A stretch of 64,000 nucleotides of DNA, from assembly GCA_009746045.1 (NCBI GenBank), contig RPFO01000065.1, forward strand, positions 1,040,211 through 1,104,210, given 5' to 3'. Below are positions 22,701 through 35,786 of the stretch, piece after piece (within the stretch, counting starts at the first letter, position 1; each line of letters starts with the position of its first letter). The position numbers were made by a program, and so were the translations under genes. This DNA comes from Mesostigma viride. Lineage: Eukaryota; Streptophyta; Mesostigmatophyceae; Mesostigmatales; Mesostigmataceae. Below the pieces are notes generated by a model. That model saw only the letters and a program-made list of their open reading frames with translations, searched no databases and was not told the DNA's origin.

Positions 22701-25700
22701 AACCATTCACCGGCTCGCTGAACGTCACCGTCACCACGATTGGCTGAGTATTTGTCGGAGATGGTGCAGAGGTAGTCACAGTCACATCCGGGGCCGTAGT
22801 GTCATACGTGAAAGCCAATTCAGTTGCGACCACGTTGCCATTCCCCGCCGCATCTGAAGCCACACTACCTGCTACATTCACCGTAACGGTTCCCTGGGCG
22901 GACGGCGTGATGGCCAGGGTGTACTGGGAGCCACTGTTAGCAGTCAAGGAGGTTACAACACCGCCATCCACCACCACATCACCAATCACAAATCCCGTCA
23001 CCAGTTCGCTGAAGGAAACAGTAACCAACACAGGGGACACATTTGTGGTTAAGGCTGCTGTTGTCAGCACCACTGTGGGGCCGGTTGTGTCGTAGACAAT
23101 GCTCAGCTGGGTGGCTGCTGTGTTGCCATTGCCTGTCTCATCTGTTGCCGCACCCGCTGCCACATTCACCATCACTGTGCCTTGCCCAGATGGTGTCACT
23201 TGAACCATATACTGCGACGTGCTCACGGTGCTAAAACTGCCCGCCGTACCTCCCGTCACCACCACATCTGCAAGCACAAAGCCCGTCACAGCCTCGCTAA
23301 ACGTTATTGTGACCGGGATTGGTGATGTTCTTGTGGAGGCTAAAGGAGTCGATAGTGTCACTGCGGGGCCGGTTGTGTCGTAGACAATGCTCAGCTGGGT
23401 GGCTGCCGTGTTGCCATTGCCCGCCGCATCTGTTGCCGCACCTGCTGCCACAGTCACCGTCACTGTGCCTTGCCCAGACGGTGTCACTTGAACCGTATAC
23501 TGCGACGTGCTCACAGTGCTGAAACTGCCCGCCGTACCTCCCGCCACCACCACATCTGCAAGCACAAAGCCCGCCACGGCCTCACTGAAGGTTATTGTGA
23601 CTGGGATTGGCGACACATTTGTTGTAGATGCTGGCGTCGTCAACGCCACGGTGGGGCCGGTTGTGTCATAGACAATGCTCAGCTGGGTGGCTGCCGTGTT
23701 GCCATTGCCCGCCGCATCTGTTGCCGCACCTGCTGCCACATTCACCGTCACTGTGCCTTGCCCAGACGGTGTCACTTGAACCGTATACTGCGACATGCTC
23801 ACGGTGCTGAAACTGCCTGCCGTACCTCCCGTCACCACCACATCTGCAAGCACAAAGCCCGCCACTGCTTCGCTGAAGGTTATTGTGACCGGGATTGGCG
23901 ACACATTTGTTGTAGATGCTGGCGTCGTCAATGCCACGGTGGGGCCGGTTGTGTCGTAGACAATGGTCAGCTGGGTGGCTGCCGTGTTGCCATTGCCCAC
24001 CGCATCTGTTGCCGCACCTGCTGCCACATTCACTGTCACTGCGCCTTGCCCAGATGGTGTCACTTGAACCGTATACTGCGACATGCTCACGATGCTGAAA
24101 CTGCCCGCCGTACCTCCCGTCACCACCACATCTGCAAGCACAAAGCCCGTCACGGCCTCACTGAAGGTTATTGTGACTGGGATTGGCGACACATTTGTTG
24201 TAGATGCTGGCGTCGTCAACGCCACGGTGGGGCCGGTTGTGTCGTAGACAATGCTCAGCTGGGTGGCTGCCGTGTTGCCATTGCCCGCCGCATCTGTTGC
24301 CGCACCTGCTGCCACATTCACCGTCACTGTGCCTTGCCCAGACGGTGTCACTTGAACCGTATACTGCGACGTGCTCACGGTGCTGAAACTGCCCGCCGTA
24401 CCTCCCGTCACCACCACATCTGAAACCACAAAGCCCGTCACTGCTTCGCTGAAGGTTATTGTGACTGGGATTGGCCACACATTTGTTGCAGATGCTGGCG
24501 TCGTCAACGCCACAGTGGGGCCGGTTGTGTCGTAGACAATGCTCAACTGGGTGGCTGCAATGTTGCCATTGCCCGGCGCATCCGTTGCCGCACCTGCTGC
24601 CACATTCACCGTCACTGTGCCTTGCCCAGACGGTGTCACTTGAACCGTATACTGCGACGTGCTCACGGTGCTGAAACTGCCCGCCGTACCTCCCGTCACC
24701 ACCACATCTGCAAGCACGAAGCCCATCACGGCCTCACTGAAGGTTATTGTGACTGGGATTGGCGACACATTTGTTGTAGATGCTGGCGTCGTCAACGCCA
24801 CGGTGGGGCCGGTTGTGTCGTAGACAATGCTCAGCTGGGTGGCTGCCGTGTTGCCATTGCCCGCCGCATCTGTTGCCGCACCTGCTGCCACATTCACCGT
24901 CACTGTGCCTTGCCCAGACGGTGTCACTTGAACCGTATACTGCGACGTGCTCACGGTGCTGAAACTGCCCGCCGTACCTCCCGTCACCACCACATCTGAA
25001 ACCACAAAGCCCGTCACTGCTTCGCTGAAGGTTATTGTGACTGGGATTGGCGACACATTTGTTGTAGATGCTGGCGTCGTCAACGCCACAGTGGGGCCGG
25101 TTGTGTCGTAGACAACGGTCAGCTGGGTGGCTGCAATGTTGCCATTGCCCGCCGCATCTGTTGCCGCACCTGCTGCCACATTCACCGTCACTGTGCCTTG
25201 CCCAGACGGTGTCACTTGAACCGTATACTGCGACGTGCTCACGGTGCTGAAACTGCCCGCCGTACCTCCCGTCACCACCACATCTGCAAGCACAAAGCCT
25301 GTCACGGCCTCACTGAAGGTTATTGTGACTGGGATTGGCGACACATTTGTTGTAGATGCTGGCGTCGTCAACGCCACGGTGGGGCCGGTTGTGTCGTAGA
25401 CAATGCTCAGCTGGGTGGCTGCCGTATTGCCATTGCCCACCGCATCTGTTGCCGCACCTGCTGCCACATTCACCATCACTGTGCCTTGCCCAGACGGTGT
25501 CACTTGAACCGTATACTGCGACGTGCTCACGGTGCTGAAACTGCCTGCCGTACCTCCCGTCACCACCACATCTGCAAGCACAAAGCCCGTCACTGCTTCA
25601 CTGAAGGTTATTGTGACCGGGATTGGCGACACATTTGTTGTAGATGCTGGCGTCGTCAACGCCACAGTGGGGCCGGTTGTGTCGTAGACAATGCTCAGCT

Positions 25701-28700
25701 GGGTGGCTGCAATGTTGCCATTGCCCGCCGCATCCGTTGCCGCACCTGCTGCCACATTCACCGTCACTGTGCCTTGCCCAGACGGTGTCACTTGAACCGT
25801 ATACTGCGACGTGCTCACGGTGCTGAAACTGCCCGCCGTACCTCCCGTCACCACCACATCTGCAAGCACAAAGCCCGTCACGGCCTCACTGAAGGTTATT
25901 GTGACTGGGATTGGCCACACATTTGTTGTAGATGCTGGCGTCGTCAACGCCACGGTGGGGCCGGTTGTGTCGTAGACAATGCTCAGCTGGGTGGCTGCCG
26001 TGTTGCCATTGCCCGCCGCATCTGTTGCCGCACCTGCTGCCACATTCACCGTCACTGTGCCTTGCCCTGACGGTGTGACTTGAACCGTATACTGGGACGT
26101 GCTCACGGTGCTGAAACTGCCCGCCGTACCTCCCGTCACCACCACATCTGCAAGCACAAAGCCCGTCACGGCCTCACTGAAGGTTATTGTGACTGGGATT
26201 GGCGACACATTTGTTGTAGATGCTGGCGTCGTCAACGCCACGGTGGGGCCGGTTGTGTCGTAGACAATGCTCAGCTGGGTGGCTGCCGTGTTGCCATTGC
26301 CCGCCGCATCTGTTGCCGCACCTGCTGCCACATTCACTGTCACTGTGCCTTGCCCTGACGGTGTCACTTGAACCATATACTGCGACGTGCTCACGGTGCT
26401 GAAACTGCCCGCCGTACCTCCTGTCACCACCACATCTGCAAGCACAAAGCCCGTCACGGCCTCACTGAAGGTTATTGTGACTGGGATTGGCGACACATTT
26501 GTTGTAGATGCTGGCGTCGTCAACGCCACGGTGGGGCCGGTTGTGTCGTAGACAATGCTCAGCTGGGTGGCTGCCGTGTTGCCATTGCCCGCCGCATCTG
26601 TTGCCGCACCTGCTGCCACATTCACCGTCACTGTGCCTTGCCCAGACGGTGTCACTTGAACCGTATACTGCGACGTGCTCACGGTGCTGAAACTGCCCGC
26701 CGTACCTCCCGTCACCACCACATCTGCAAGCACAAAGCCCGTCACAGCCTCACTGAAGGTTATTGTGACTGGGATTGGTGAAGTTCTTGTGGAGACTGAA
26801 GGAGTGGATAGTGTCACAGTGGGGCCGGTTGTGTCGTAGACAATGCTCAGCTGGGTGGCTGCCGTGTTGCCATTGCCCGCCGCATCTGTTGCCGCACCTG
26901 CTGCCACATTCACCGTCACTGTGCCTTGCCCAGACGGCGTCACTTGAACCGTATACTGTGACGTGCTCACGGTGCTGAAACTGCCCGCCGTACCTCCCGT
27001 CACCACCACATCTGCAAGCACAAAGCCCGTCACGGCCTCACCGAAGGTTATTGTGACCGGGATTGGCGACACATTTGTTGTAGATGCTGGCGTCGTCAAC
27101 GCCACAGTGGGGCCGGCTGTGTCATAGACAATGCTCAGCTGGGTGGCTGCCGTGTTGCCATTGCCCGCCGCATCTGTTGCCGCACCTACTGGCACATTCA
27201 CCGTCAATGTGCCTTGCCCAGACGGTGTCACTTGAACCGTATACTGCGACGTGCTCACGGTGCTGAAACTGCCCGCCGTACCTCCCGTCACCACCACATC
27301 TGCAAGCACAAAGCCCGTCACGGCCTCACTGAAGGTTATTGTGACCGGGATTGGCGACACATTTGTTGTAGATGCTGGCGTCGTCAACGCCACGGTGGGG
27401 CCGGTTGTGTCATAGACAATGGTCAGCTGGGTGGCTGCCGTGTTGCCATTGCCCGCCGCATCTGTTGCCGCACCTGCTGCCACATTCACCGTCACTGTGC
27501 CTTGCCCAGATGGTGTCACTTGAACTGTATACTGCGACATGCTCACAGTGCTGAAACTGCCCGCCGTACCTCCCGTCACCACCACATCTGCAAGCACAAA
27601 GCCCGTCACGGCCTCACTGAAGGTTATAGTACCCGGGATTGGCAACACATTTGTTGTAGATGCTGGCGTCGTCAACGCCACGGTGGGGCCGGTTGTGTCA
27701 TAGACAATGCTCAGCTGGGTGGCTGCCGTGTTGCCATTGCCCGCCGCATCTGTTGCCACACCTGCTGCCACATTCACTGTCACTGTGCCTTGCCCAGACG
27801 GTGTCACTTGAACCGTATACTGCGACGTGCTCACGGTGCTGAAACTGCCCGCCGTACCTCCCGTCACCACCACATCTGCAAGCACAAAGCCTGTCACGGC
27901 CTCACTGAAGGTTATTGTGACTGGGATTGGTGAAGTTTTGGTGGAAGCTGAAGGAGTGGTTAGTGTCACAGTGGGGCCGGTTGTGTCGTAGACAATGCTC
28001 AGCTGGGTGGCTGCAGTGTTGCCATTGCCTGCCGCATCTGTTGCCGCACCTGCTGCCACATTCACCGTCACTGTGCCTTGCCCAGACGGTGTCACTTGAA
28101 CCGTATACTGCGACGTGCTCACGGTGCTGAAACTGCCCGCCGTACCTCCCGTCACCACCACATCTGCAAGCACAAAGCCCGCCACGGCCTCACTGAAGGT
28201 TATTGTGACCGGGATTGGCGACACATTTGTTGTAGATGCTGGCGTCGTCAACGCCACGGTGGGGCCGGTTGTGTCATAGACAATGGTCAGCTGGGTGGCT
28301 GCCGTGTTGCCATTGCCCGCCGCATCTGTTGCCGCACCTACTGGCACATTCACCGTCAATGTGCCTTGCCCAGACGGTGTCACTTGAACCGTATACTGCG
28401 ACGTGCTCACGGTGCTGAAACTGCCCGCCGTACCTCCCGTCACCACCACATCTGCAAGCACAAAGCCCGTCACGGCCTCACTGAAGGTTATTGTGACCGG
28501 GATTGGCGACACATTTGTTGTAGATGCTGGCGTCGTCAACGCCACGGTGGGGCCGGTTGTGTCATAGACAATGGTCAGCTGGGTGGCTGCCGTGTTGCCA
28601 TTGCCCGCCGCATCTGTTGCCGCACCTGCTGCCACATTCACCGTCACTGTGCCTTGCCCAGATGGTGTCACTTGAACTGTATACTGTGACGTGCTCACGG

Positions 28701-31700
28701 TGCTGAAACTGCCCGCCGTACCTCCCGTCACCACCACATCTGCAAGCACAAAGCCCGTCACGGCCTCACCGAAGGTTATTGTGACCGGGATTGGCGACAC
28801 ATTTGTTGTAGATGCTGGCGTCGTCAACGCCACAGTGGGGCCGGCTGTGTCATAGACAATGCTCAGCTGGGTGGCTGCCGTGTTGCCATTGCCCGCCGCA
28901 TCTGTTGCCGCACCTACTGGCACATTCACCGTCAATGTGCCTTGCCCAGACGGTGTCACTTGAACCGTATACTGCGACGTGCTCACGGTGCTGAAACTGC
29001 CCGCCGTACCTCCCGTCACCACCACATCTGCAAGCACAAAGCCCGTCACGGCCTCACTGAAGGTTATTGTGACCGGGATTGGCGACACATTTGTTGTAGA
29101 TGCTGGCGTCGTCAACGCCACGGTGGGGCCGGTTGTGTCATAGACAATGGTCAGCTGGGTGGCTGCCGTGTTGCCATTGCCCGCCGCATCTGTTGCCGCA
29201 CCTGCTGCCACATTCACCGTCACTGTGCCTTGCCCAGATGGTGTCACTTGAACTGTATACTGCGACATGCTCACAGTGCTGAAACTGCCCGCCGTACCTC
29301 CCGTCACCACCACATCTGCAAGCACAAAGCCCGTCACGGCCTCACTGAAGGTTATAGTAACCGGGATTGGCAACACATTTGTTGTAGATGCTGGCGTCGT
29401 CAACGCCACGGTGGGGCCGGTTGTGTCATAGACAATGCTCAGCTGGGTGGCTGCCGTGTTGCCATTGCCCGCCGCATCTGTTGCCACACCTGCTGCCACA
29501 TTCACTGTCACTGTGCCTTGCCCAGACGGTGTCACTTGAACCGTATACTGCGACGTGCTCACGGTGCTGAAACTGCCCGCCGTACCTCCCGTCACCACCA
29601 CATCTGCAAGCACAAAGCCTGTCACGGCCTCACTGAAGGTTATTGTGACTGGGATTGGTGAAGTTTTGGTGGAAGCTGAAGGAGTGGTTAGTGTCACAGT
29701 GGGGCCGGTTGTGTCGTAGACAATGCTCAGCTGGGTGGCTGCAGTGTTGCCATTGCCTGCCGCATCTGTTGCCGCACCTGCTGCCACATTCACCGTCACT
29801 GTGCCTTGCCCAGACGGTGTCACTTGAACCGTATACTGCGACGTGCTCACGGTGCTGAAACTGCCCGCCGTACCTCCCGTCACCACCACATCTGCAAGCA
29901 CAAAGCCCGCCACGGCCTCACTGAAGGTTATTGTGACCGGGATTGGCGACACATTTGTTGTAGATGCTGGCGTCGTCAACGCCACGGTGGGGCCGGTTGT
30001 GTCATAGACAATGCTCAGCTGGGTGGCTGCCGTGTTGCCATTGCCCGCCGCATCTGTTGCCGCACCTGCTGCCACATTCACTGTCACTGTGCCTTGCCCA
30101 GACGGTGTCACTTGAACCGTATACTGCGACGTGCTCACGGTGCTGAAACTGCCCGCCGTACCTCCCGTCACCACCACATCTGCAAGCACAAAGCCCGTCA
30201 CAGCCTCACTGAATGTTATGGTGACTGGGATTGGTGATGTTTTTGTGGAGACTGAAGGAGTGGATAGTGTCACAGTGGGGCCGGCTGTGTCGTAGACAAT
30301 GCTCAACTGGGTGGCTGCCGTGTTGCCATTGCCCGCCGCATCTGTTGCCGCACCTGCTGCCACATTCACCGTCACTGTGCCTTGCCCAGACGGTGTCACT
30401 TGAACCGTATACTGCGACGTGCTCACGGTGCTGAAACTGCCCGCCGTACCTCCTGTCACCACCACATCTGCAAGCACAAAGCCCGTCACGGCCTCACTGA
30501 AGCTTATTGTGACTGGGATTGGCGACACATTTGTTGCAGATGCTGGCGTCGTCAACGCCACAGTGGGGCCGGTTGTGTCGTAGACAATGCTCAGCTGGGT
30601 GGCTGCCGTGTTGCCATTGCCTGCCGCATCTGTTGCCGCACCTGCTGCCACATTCACTGTCACTGCGCCTTGCCCAGATGGTGTCACTTGAACCGTATAC
30701 TGCGACGTGCTCACGGTGCTGAAACTGCCCGCCGTACCTCCCGTCACCACCACATCTGCAAGCACAAAGCCTGTCACGGCCTCACTGAAGGTTATTGTGA
30801 CTGGGATTGGTGAAGTTTTTGTGGAAGCTGAAGGAGTGGTTAGTGTCACTGTGGGGCCGGTTGTGTCGTAGACAATGCTCAGCTGGGTGGCTGCGGTGTT
30901 GCCATTGCCTGCCGCATCTGTTGCCGCACCTGCTGCCACATTCACTGTCACTGTGCCTTGCCCAGACGGTGTCACTTGAACCGTATACTGCGACGTGCTC
31001 ACGGTGCTGAAACTGCCCGCCGTACCTCCCGTCACCACCACATCTGCAAGCACAAAGCCCGTCACGGCCTCACTGAAGCTTATTGTGACCGGGATTGGCG
31101 ACACATTTGTTGTAGATGCTGGCGTCGTCAACGCCACGGTGGGGCCGGTTGTGTCGTAGACAATGCTCAGCTGGGTGGCTGCCGTGTTGCCATTGCCCGC
31201 CGCATCTGTTGCCGCACCTGCTGCCACATTCACCATCACTGTGCCTTGCCCAGACGGTGTCACTTGAACCGTATACTGCGACGTGCTCATGGTGCTGAAA
31301 CTGCCCGCCGTACCTCCCGTCACCACCACATCTGCAAGCACGAAGCCCATCACGGCCTCACTGAAGGTTATCGTGACTGGGATTGGCGACACATTTGTTG
31401 TAGATGCTGGCGTCGTCAACACCACAGTGGGGCCGGTTGTGTCGTAGACAATGCTCAGCTGGGTGGCTGCCGTGTTGCCATTGCCTGCAGCATCTGTTGC
31501 TGCACCTGCTGCCACATTCACGGTCACTGTGCCTTGCCCTGACGGTGTCACTTGAACCGTATACTGCGACGTGCTCACGGTGCTGAAACTGCCCGCCGTA
31601 CCTCCCGTCACCACCACATCTGCAAGCACAAAGCCCGTCACGGCCTCACTGAAGCTTATTGTGACCGGGATTGGCGACACATTTGTTGTAGATGCTGGCG

Positions 31701-34050
31701 TCGTCAACGCCACGGTGGGGCCGGTTGTGTCATAGACAATGCTCAGCTGGGTGGCTGCCGTGTTGCCATTGCCCGCCGCATCTGTTGCCGCACCTGCTGC
31801 CACATTCACCGTCACTGTGCCTTGCCCAGACGGTGTCACTTGAACCGTATACTGCGACGTGCTCACGGTGCTGAAACTGCCCGCCGTACCTCCCGTCACC
31901 ACCACATCTGCAAGCACAAAGCCCGTCACGGCCTCACTGAAGCTTATTGTGACTGGGATTGGTGAGGTTTTTGTGGAGGCTGAAGGAGTGGTTAGTGTCA
32001 CAGTGGGGCCGGTTGTGTCGTAGACAATGCTCAGCTGGGTGGCTGCCGTGTTGCCATTGCCCGCCGCATCCGTTGCCGCACCTGCTGCCACAGTCACCGT
32101 CACTGTGCCTTGCCCTGACGGTGTCACTTGAACCGTATACTGCGACGTGCTCACGGTGCTGAAACTGCCCGCCGTACCTCCCGTCACCACCACATCTGCA
32201 AGCACAAAGCCCGTCACCGCCTCACTGAAGGTTATAGTGACCGGGATTGGCGACACATTTGTTGTAGATGCTGGCGTTGTTAGCGCAACTGTGGGGGGAG
32301 TTGTGTCAGTAGCATAGACAATGCTCAGCTGGTTTGCTGCCGTGTTTCCGTTTCCTGCCGCATCAATGGCTACTCCGGCTGCCACATTCACGGTCACGGT
32401 TCCCTGGGCAGATGGTGTGATGGCCAGGGTGTACTGGGAGCCACTGTTAGCAGTAAAAGTGGTCACACTACCGCCACCAACCACAACATCACCGGTCACA
32501 AACCCAGTCACCGATTCACTAAACAGTACAGTGACCAAGATGGGGGAGACATTGGTTGGAGAGGCTGCCGTTGTCAACGACACAGTTGGGGAGGTTGTGT
32601 CGTAGACAATGCTCAGCTGGGTGGCTGCCGTGTTGCCATTGCCCGCCGCATCTGTTGCCGCACCTGCTGCCACATCCACCGTCACTGTGCCTTGCCCAGA
32701 TGGTGTCACTTGAACCGTATACTGCGACGTGCTCACGGTGCTGAAACTTCCCGCCGTACCTCCCGTCACCACCACATCTGCAAGCACAAAGCCCGTAACG
32801 GCCTCACTGAAGGTTATTGTGACTGGTATTGGGGATGCTTTTGTGGAGGATGAAGGAGTGGTTAGTGTGACTGTGGGGCAGGTTGTGTCATAGACAATAT
32901 TCAGCTGGGTGGCTGCCGTGTTGCCATTGCCTGCCGCATCTGTCGCCGCACCTGCTGCCACATTCACCGTCACTGTTCCTTGCCCAGACGGTGTCACTTG
33001 AACCGTATACTGCGACGTGCTCACGGTGCTAAAACTGCCCGCCGTACCTCCCGCCACCACCACATCTGCAAGCACAAAGCCCGTCACGGCCTCACTGAAG
33101 GTTATCGTGACCGCGATTGGCGACACATTTGTTGTAGATGCTGGCGTCGTCAACACCACGGTGGGGCCCGTTGTGTCGTAGACAATGCTCAGCTGGGTGG
33201 CTGCCGTGTTGCCATTGCCCGCCGCATCCGTTGCAGCTCCCGCTGCCACATTCACCGTCACTGTGCCCTGCGCAGAGGGTACAATCCCAACAGTGTACTG
33301 CTGGGCCGTCACAGTGGTAAAACTGCCAATAGTCCCCCCTGCCACTACAACATCTGCAGCGACAAATCCAGTAACGCCCTCGCTAAATGTAACCGTTACA
33401 ACTACCGGGGACACTTGGGTACTTGATGCGGAAGTGCTCAGGGTCACTGTGGGGGCAGTAGTATCATACGCGAGTGTTAGCTGGGCAGCGGTGTTGAGGT
33501 TGCCAGCCGTATCGATAGCACTGCCAGCAGGGACAGTTATGGTCACCAATCCATTGGCCGAGGGCACCACATTGAAAGTGTACACAGTGGTGCTTACAGC
33601 CAAAAAACTGCTTGCCGTCCCGCCTGCCACCGAAACGTCACTTAACACGAATCCAGCCACAGCCTCGTTAAAAGTAACCGTCACTGGGATCGGAGATGTC
33701 CGCGTGGGGCTGGTCAATGAGCTCGTCAGAACAGCTATGGGCGGGTCGGGATCGTAGACGACAACCACCGAATTTGACGCCAAATTGGTATTCCCGGCCT
33801 CGTCCTGACCTGCTCCGGCGGGCAAGCTGGCTGTCAACGTGTAGCTAGCACCTGAGGCCATCGGAAGGCAGGAGAGCAGCGCCAGGGCGAGGGCTGCAAA
33901 GCCATAATAGAAGCCGCTCTTGAAGGAATACAAGTGGCGCCCGATGGCTTGCCGATCCTTAGTTTCATGCTCAGACGGCCTGAATGCAGGTAGCGAATGA
34001 TGAGGCAGGCCGCCTCTAAAATGAAGCGTCGTATGAGGGAAATGACACAT
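10733..34050 (-). CDS. Giant secreted Ig-like (Big_12-type) repeat protein, one frameshift
   Basis: An intronless minus-strand gene starts at the first in-frame ATG (34050; an upstream TTG at 34080 is also open) and ends at TAG (10735-10733). It is interrupted only by a 1-nt loss at 13678-13681; allowing for that it spans 7,773 codons. Residues about 46-67 form a hydrophobic signal or anchor segment (FAALALALLS, then ASGA as a likely cleavage site). About 79 tandem modules of 96 residues follow. Each has TFSEAVTGF near its start, a Y-V-P-G core and DAAGNGNTA near the end, as in bacterial-type Ig-like domains found in adhesins and surface proteins. The C-terminal 55 residues hold a four-cysteine tail (CQLC...C...C) and no membrane segment. 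Inference: an extracellular wall, scale or adhesion fibre. The true 5' end could lie in an unseen exon. No other gene overlaps it; the dense plus-strand frames are antisense echoes. Confidence 0.85.
12690..18050 (-). repeat. 2,304-bp (eight-module) tandem duplication within the Ig-like gene
   Basis: Segments beginning near 12690, 14993 and 17297 are nearly identical. The first two are full copies of 2,304 bp (2,303 in the first because of the lost C), exactly eight 288-bp modules. The third is partial and joins by recombination at about 18050 to sequence that in the second copy lies about 570 bp further on. This points to recent unequal exchange in units of whole modules, preserving the frame. 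Confidence 0.8.
13678..13681 (-). other. Single-base frameshift in the Ig-like gene
   Basis: Here the plus strand has four C, where the otherwise near-identical paralogous segment 2.3 kb away (15981-15985) has five. The missing base moves the frame and would end the protein about 34 residues later, after the motif VEVVPSG. Downstream the alternative frame continues as well-conserved modules for another 976 codons, so the loss is either very recent or a homopolymer error in the sequence. Confidence 0.85.
23100..33270 (-). repeat. Homogenised 288-bp module array
   Basis: About 32 consecutive modules between roughly 23.1 and 32.3 kb are almost identical in DNA (sharing TTPASTTNVSPIPV and ATDAAGNGN in protein), with two more at 32.6-33.2 kb after one divergent module. 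Modules outside this block differ much more. Within it 26.95-28.25 kb and 28.68-29.98 kb are a further near-exact pair spaced 1,728 bp (six modules) apart. The gradient from uniform centre to divergent ends is what unequal crossover or gene conversion in a coding tandem array produces. Confidence 0.85.
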
Positions 34051-34080
34051 GCCGTCAACGTAAAAGGACTTTCGAGGCAA

Positions 34081-35786
34081 AATGAAGTTGGCGTCGAGTC
34101 CGCGAGACCGTCCCGAGACCTCAAAACTTCTTTGAAGGCGAGCTGTGAAAGAGACCCGTAGGTACTTTGGCCGGAACAGATAAACAACATTGTCCTTTCA
34201 TTAAATTATCCGGCATTTGGCAAGACGATTGCGTTTGCCCAGTAGCTCACGACACCATCCATATGCATTTTGTGGCTACATCCTCGATAACCTTATATTT
34301 ATCTGTTGATATTAACCTGTTTTTCACGAGCGCAGAAATGCGCCACTATTCACATTAAAATTCTCCCCGACAACGATCCTTACGCAATATTGAAAGCCAA
34401 CCTCCATTTTCGATGTATATGTCGGCGCACGAATGTCGGCTGGAGGGCCCGTGACCATTTACGCCGAGATAGGATGCGGTGCGAGTGCGCTGCCAAGCTG
34501 CCTTCCATGCGCTGGTTATAGAGAGTTCAAGAAACTTGACACGTGGCTCCTGCTCTCAATTGGGCTTGTTGACAGTGGCGACCCGCGACCGCCAACAAAC
34601 GGACGACCAATGAAATGCCTGGGACGAAAAATATAACTTACCAAACAAACAAAGAATTATCAAATTGCGCGGCGCAGCCAGTTCAACGGTTGTTCGGTAA
34701 CAAAACAAACAAACTACCTAATAATTAATTCTTTAGGCGGGCACAGTTTTACTTGCAACCAATAAAACGCTGTTGTCTAATTCCGAAGGGCCGGAATTCG
34801 GCTGAACCGAATGAAAATTAACAATGCGGACCGACGGTGTAATACCTCACCGGTATTTTTCACGACGTGGTGTTGACAACAATGGGTGATGAAAAACCTG
34901 CGAATATTTAATTAGCGGAGAAGCTCGAATGCGTACTGTAATGGCCTGTTAGCACGCATTTGGCAAATGGGAATCGAACGTTGGTAAATGATGGTAATGA
35001 CGTAAGTGCTCGAGGTGAAGTGCTTGTGTGCTGACAGATTCCGTCGAATTGAGCTCGGCTAATCCGTAATTCGCGTTGTCTGCATCCTGGCTCCTGATTT
35101 TCATCCATGCCGCTGTCCTGTCGGTTTACGATGCCATGTACTCTCGTTGGAGGTACCATGGGTACATTCTCAACTTTATGACATCCGCAGAAATTTTTTT
35201 CGGAACTTTGGTCGAGGAGATAAGGAAACGGAGCGCAGGCACCATCGGTCCAGGTATTATCTTTGTCGGAGCAGGCTTTTAAATAGTCCCCAAGAAATTG
35301 ACTGACGAGTTTATGGAATCCCCGGAGATGACGAGGACGCCCGCGCCGAATATATGAAGGTAATCATAGAAGTGGGCGATTACATGCTGCTTTGCCTTTA
35401 TAGCGACTAGTTGTTGCCTGTGCAAAACCCAGTGTATATATTACCGTAGGTCACGGTTTCTGAGGTCCGGAAAGTCCATGCGTTTGTCTTTAAAAACCGG
35501 CATATGCTATGCCGTCGTTACGGGCAAAGGTCACCAGCAATTTAATTCACAGTGCTGGTCTTTCTGCTTGCTTTTGTTCCATCGGCTAAAAACGCTAAAC
35601 CGCTATAGCGTTAACCGCTGTAGCGACTGCCATCGGTTCAAATGCTGCCATCTCTCGTGCCACTTGCTGCGTGGTCTGGCTTAACGCAGGCAAGACGCAG
35701 CTGTCCTCACGCATCCGTTCACATGGCCCATGCCTGGCCTGGTGGCGCAAACTTAGTAAATCATCAATCAGCGTTCCATTGCCCGC
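34081..35786. other. Divergent intergenic region
   Basis: This 1.7-kb stretch separates the starts of two divergently transcribed genes, the Ig-like gene (minus) and the SET-domain gene (plus), so it should hold both promoters. It is AT-richer than its flanks (34,620-34,800 has several AAACAAAC runs). I see no TATA box or motif I would commit to, and no coding exon. Confidence 0.5.

Noticed and set aside
11354-33757. Many plus-strand frames opposite the Ig-like gene, including His/Cys-rich ones (HHHICKHKARH)
   Set aside because: Antisense echoes repeating every 96 codons with the 288-bp module; the minus-strand frame has domain structure, a signal segment and conserved motifs.
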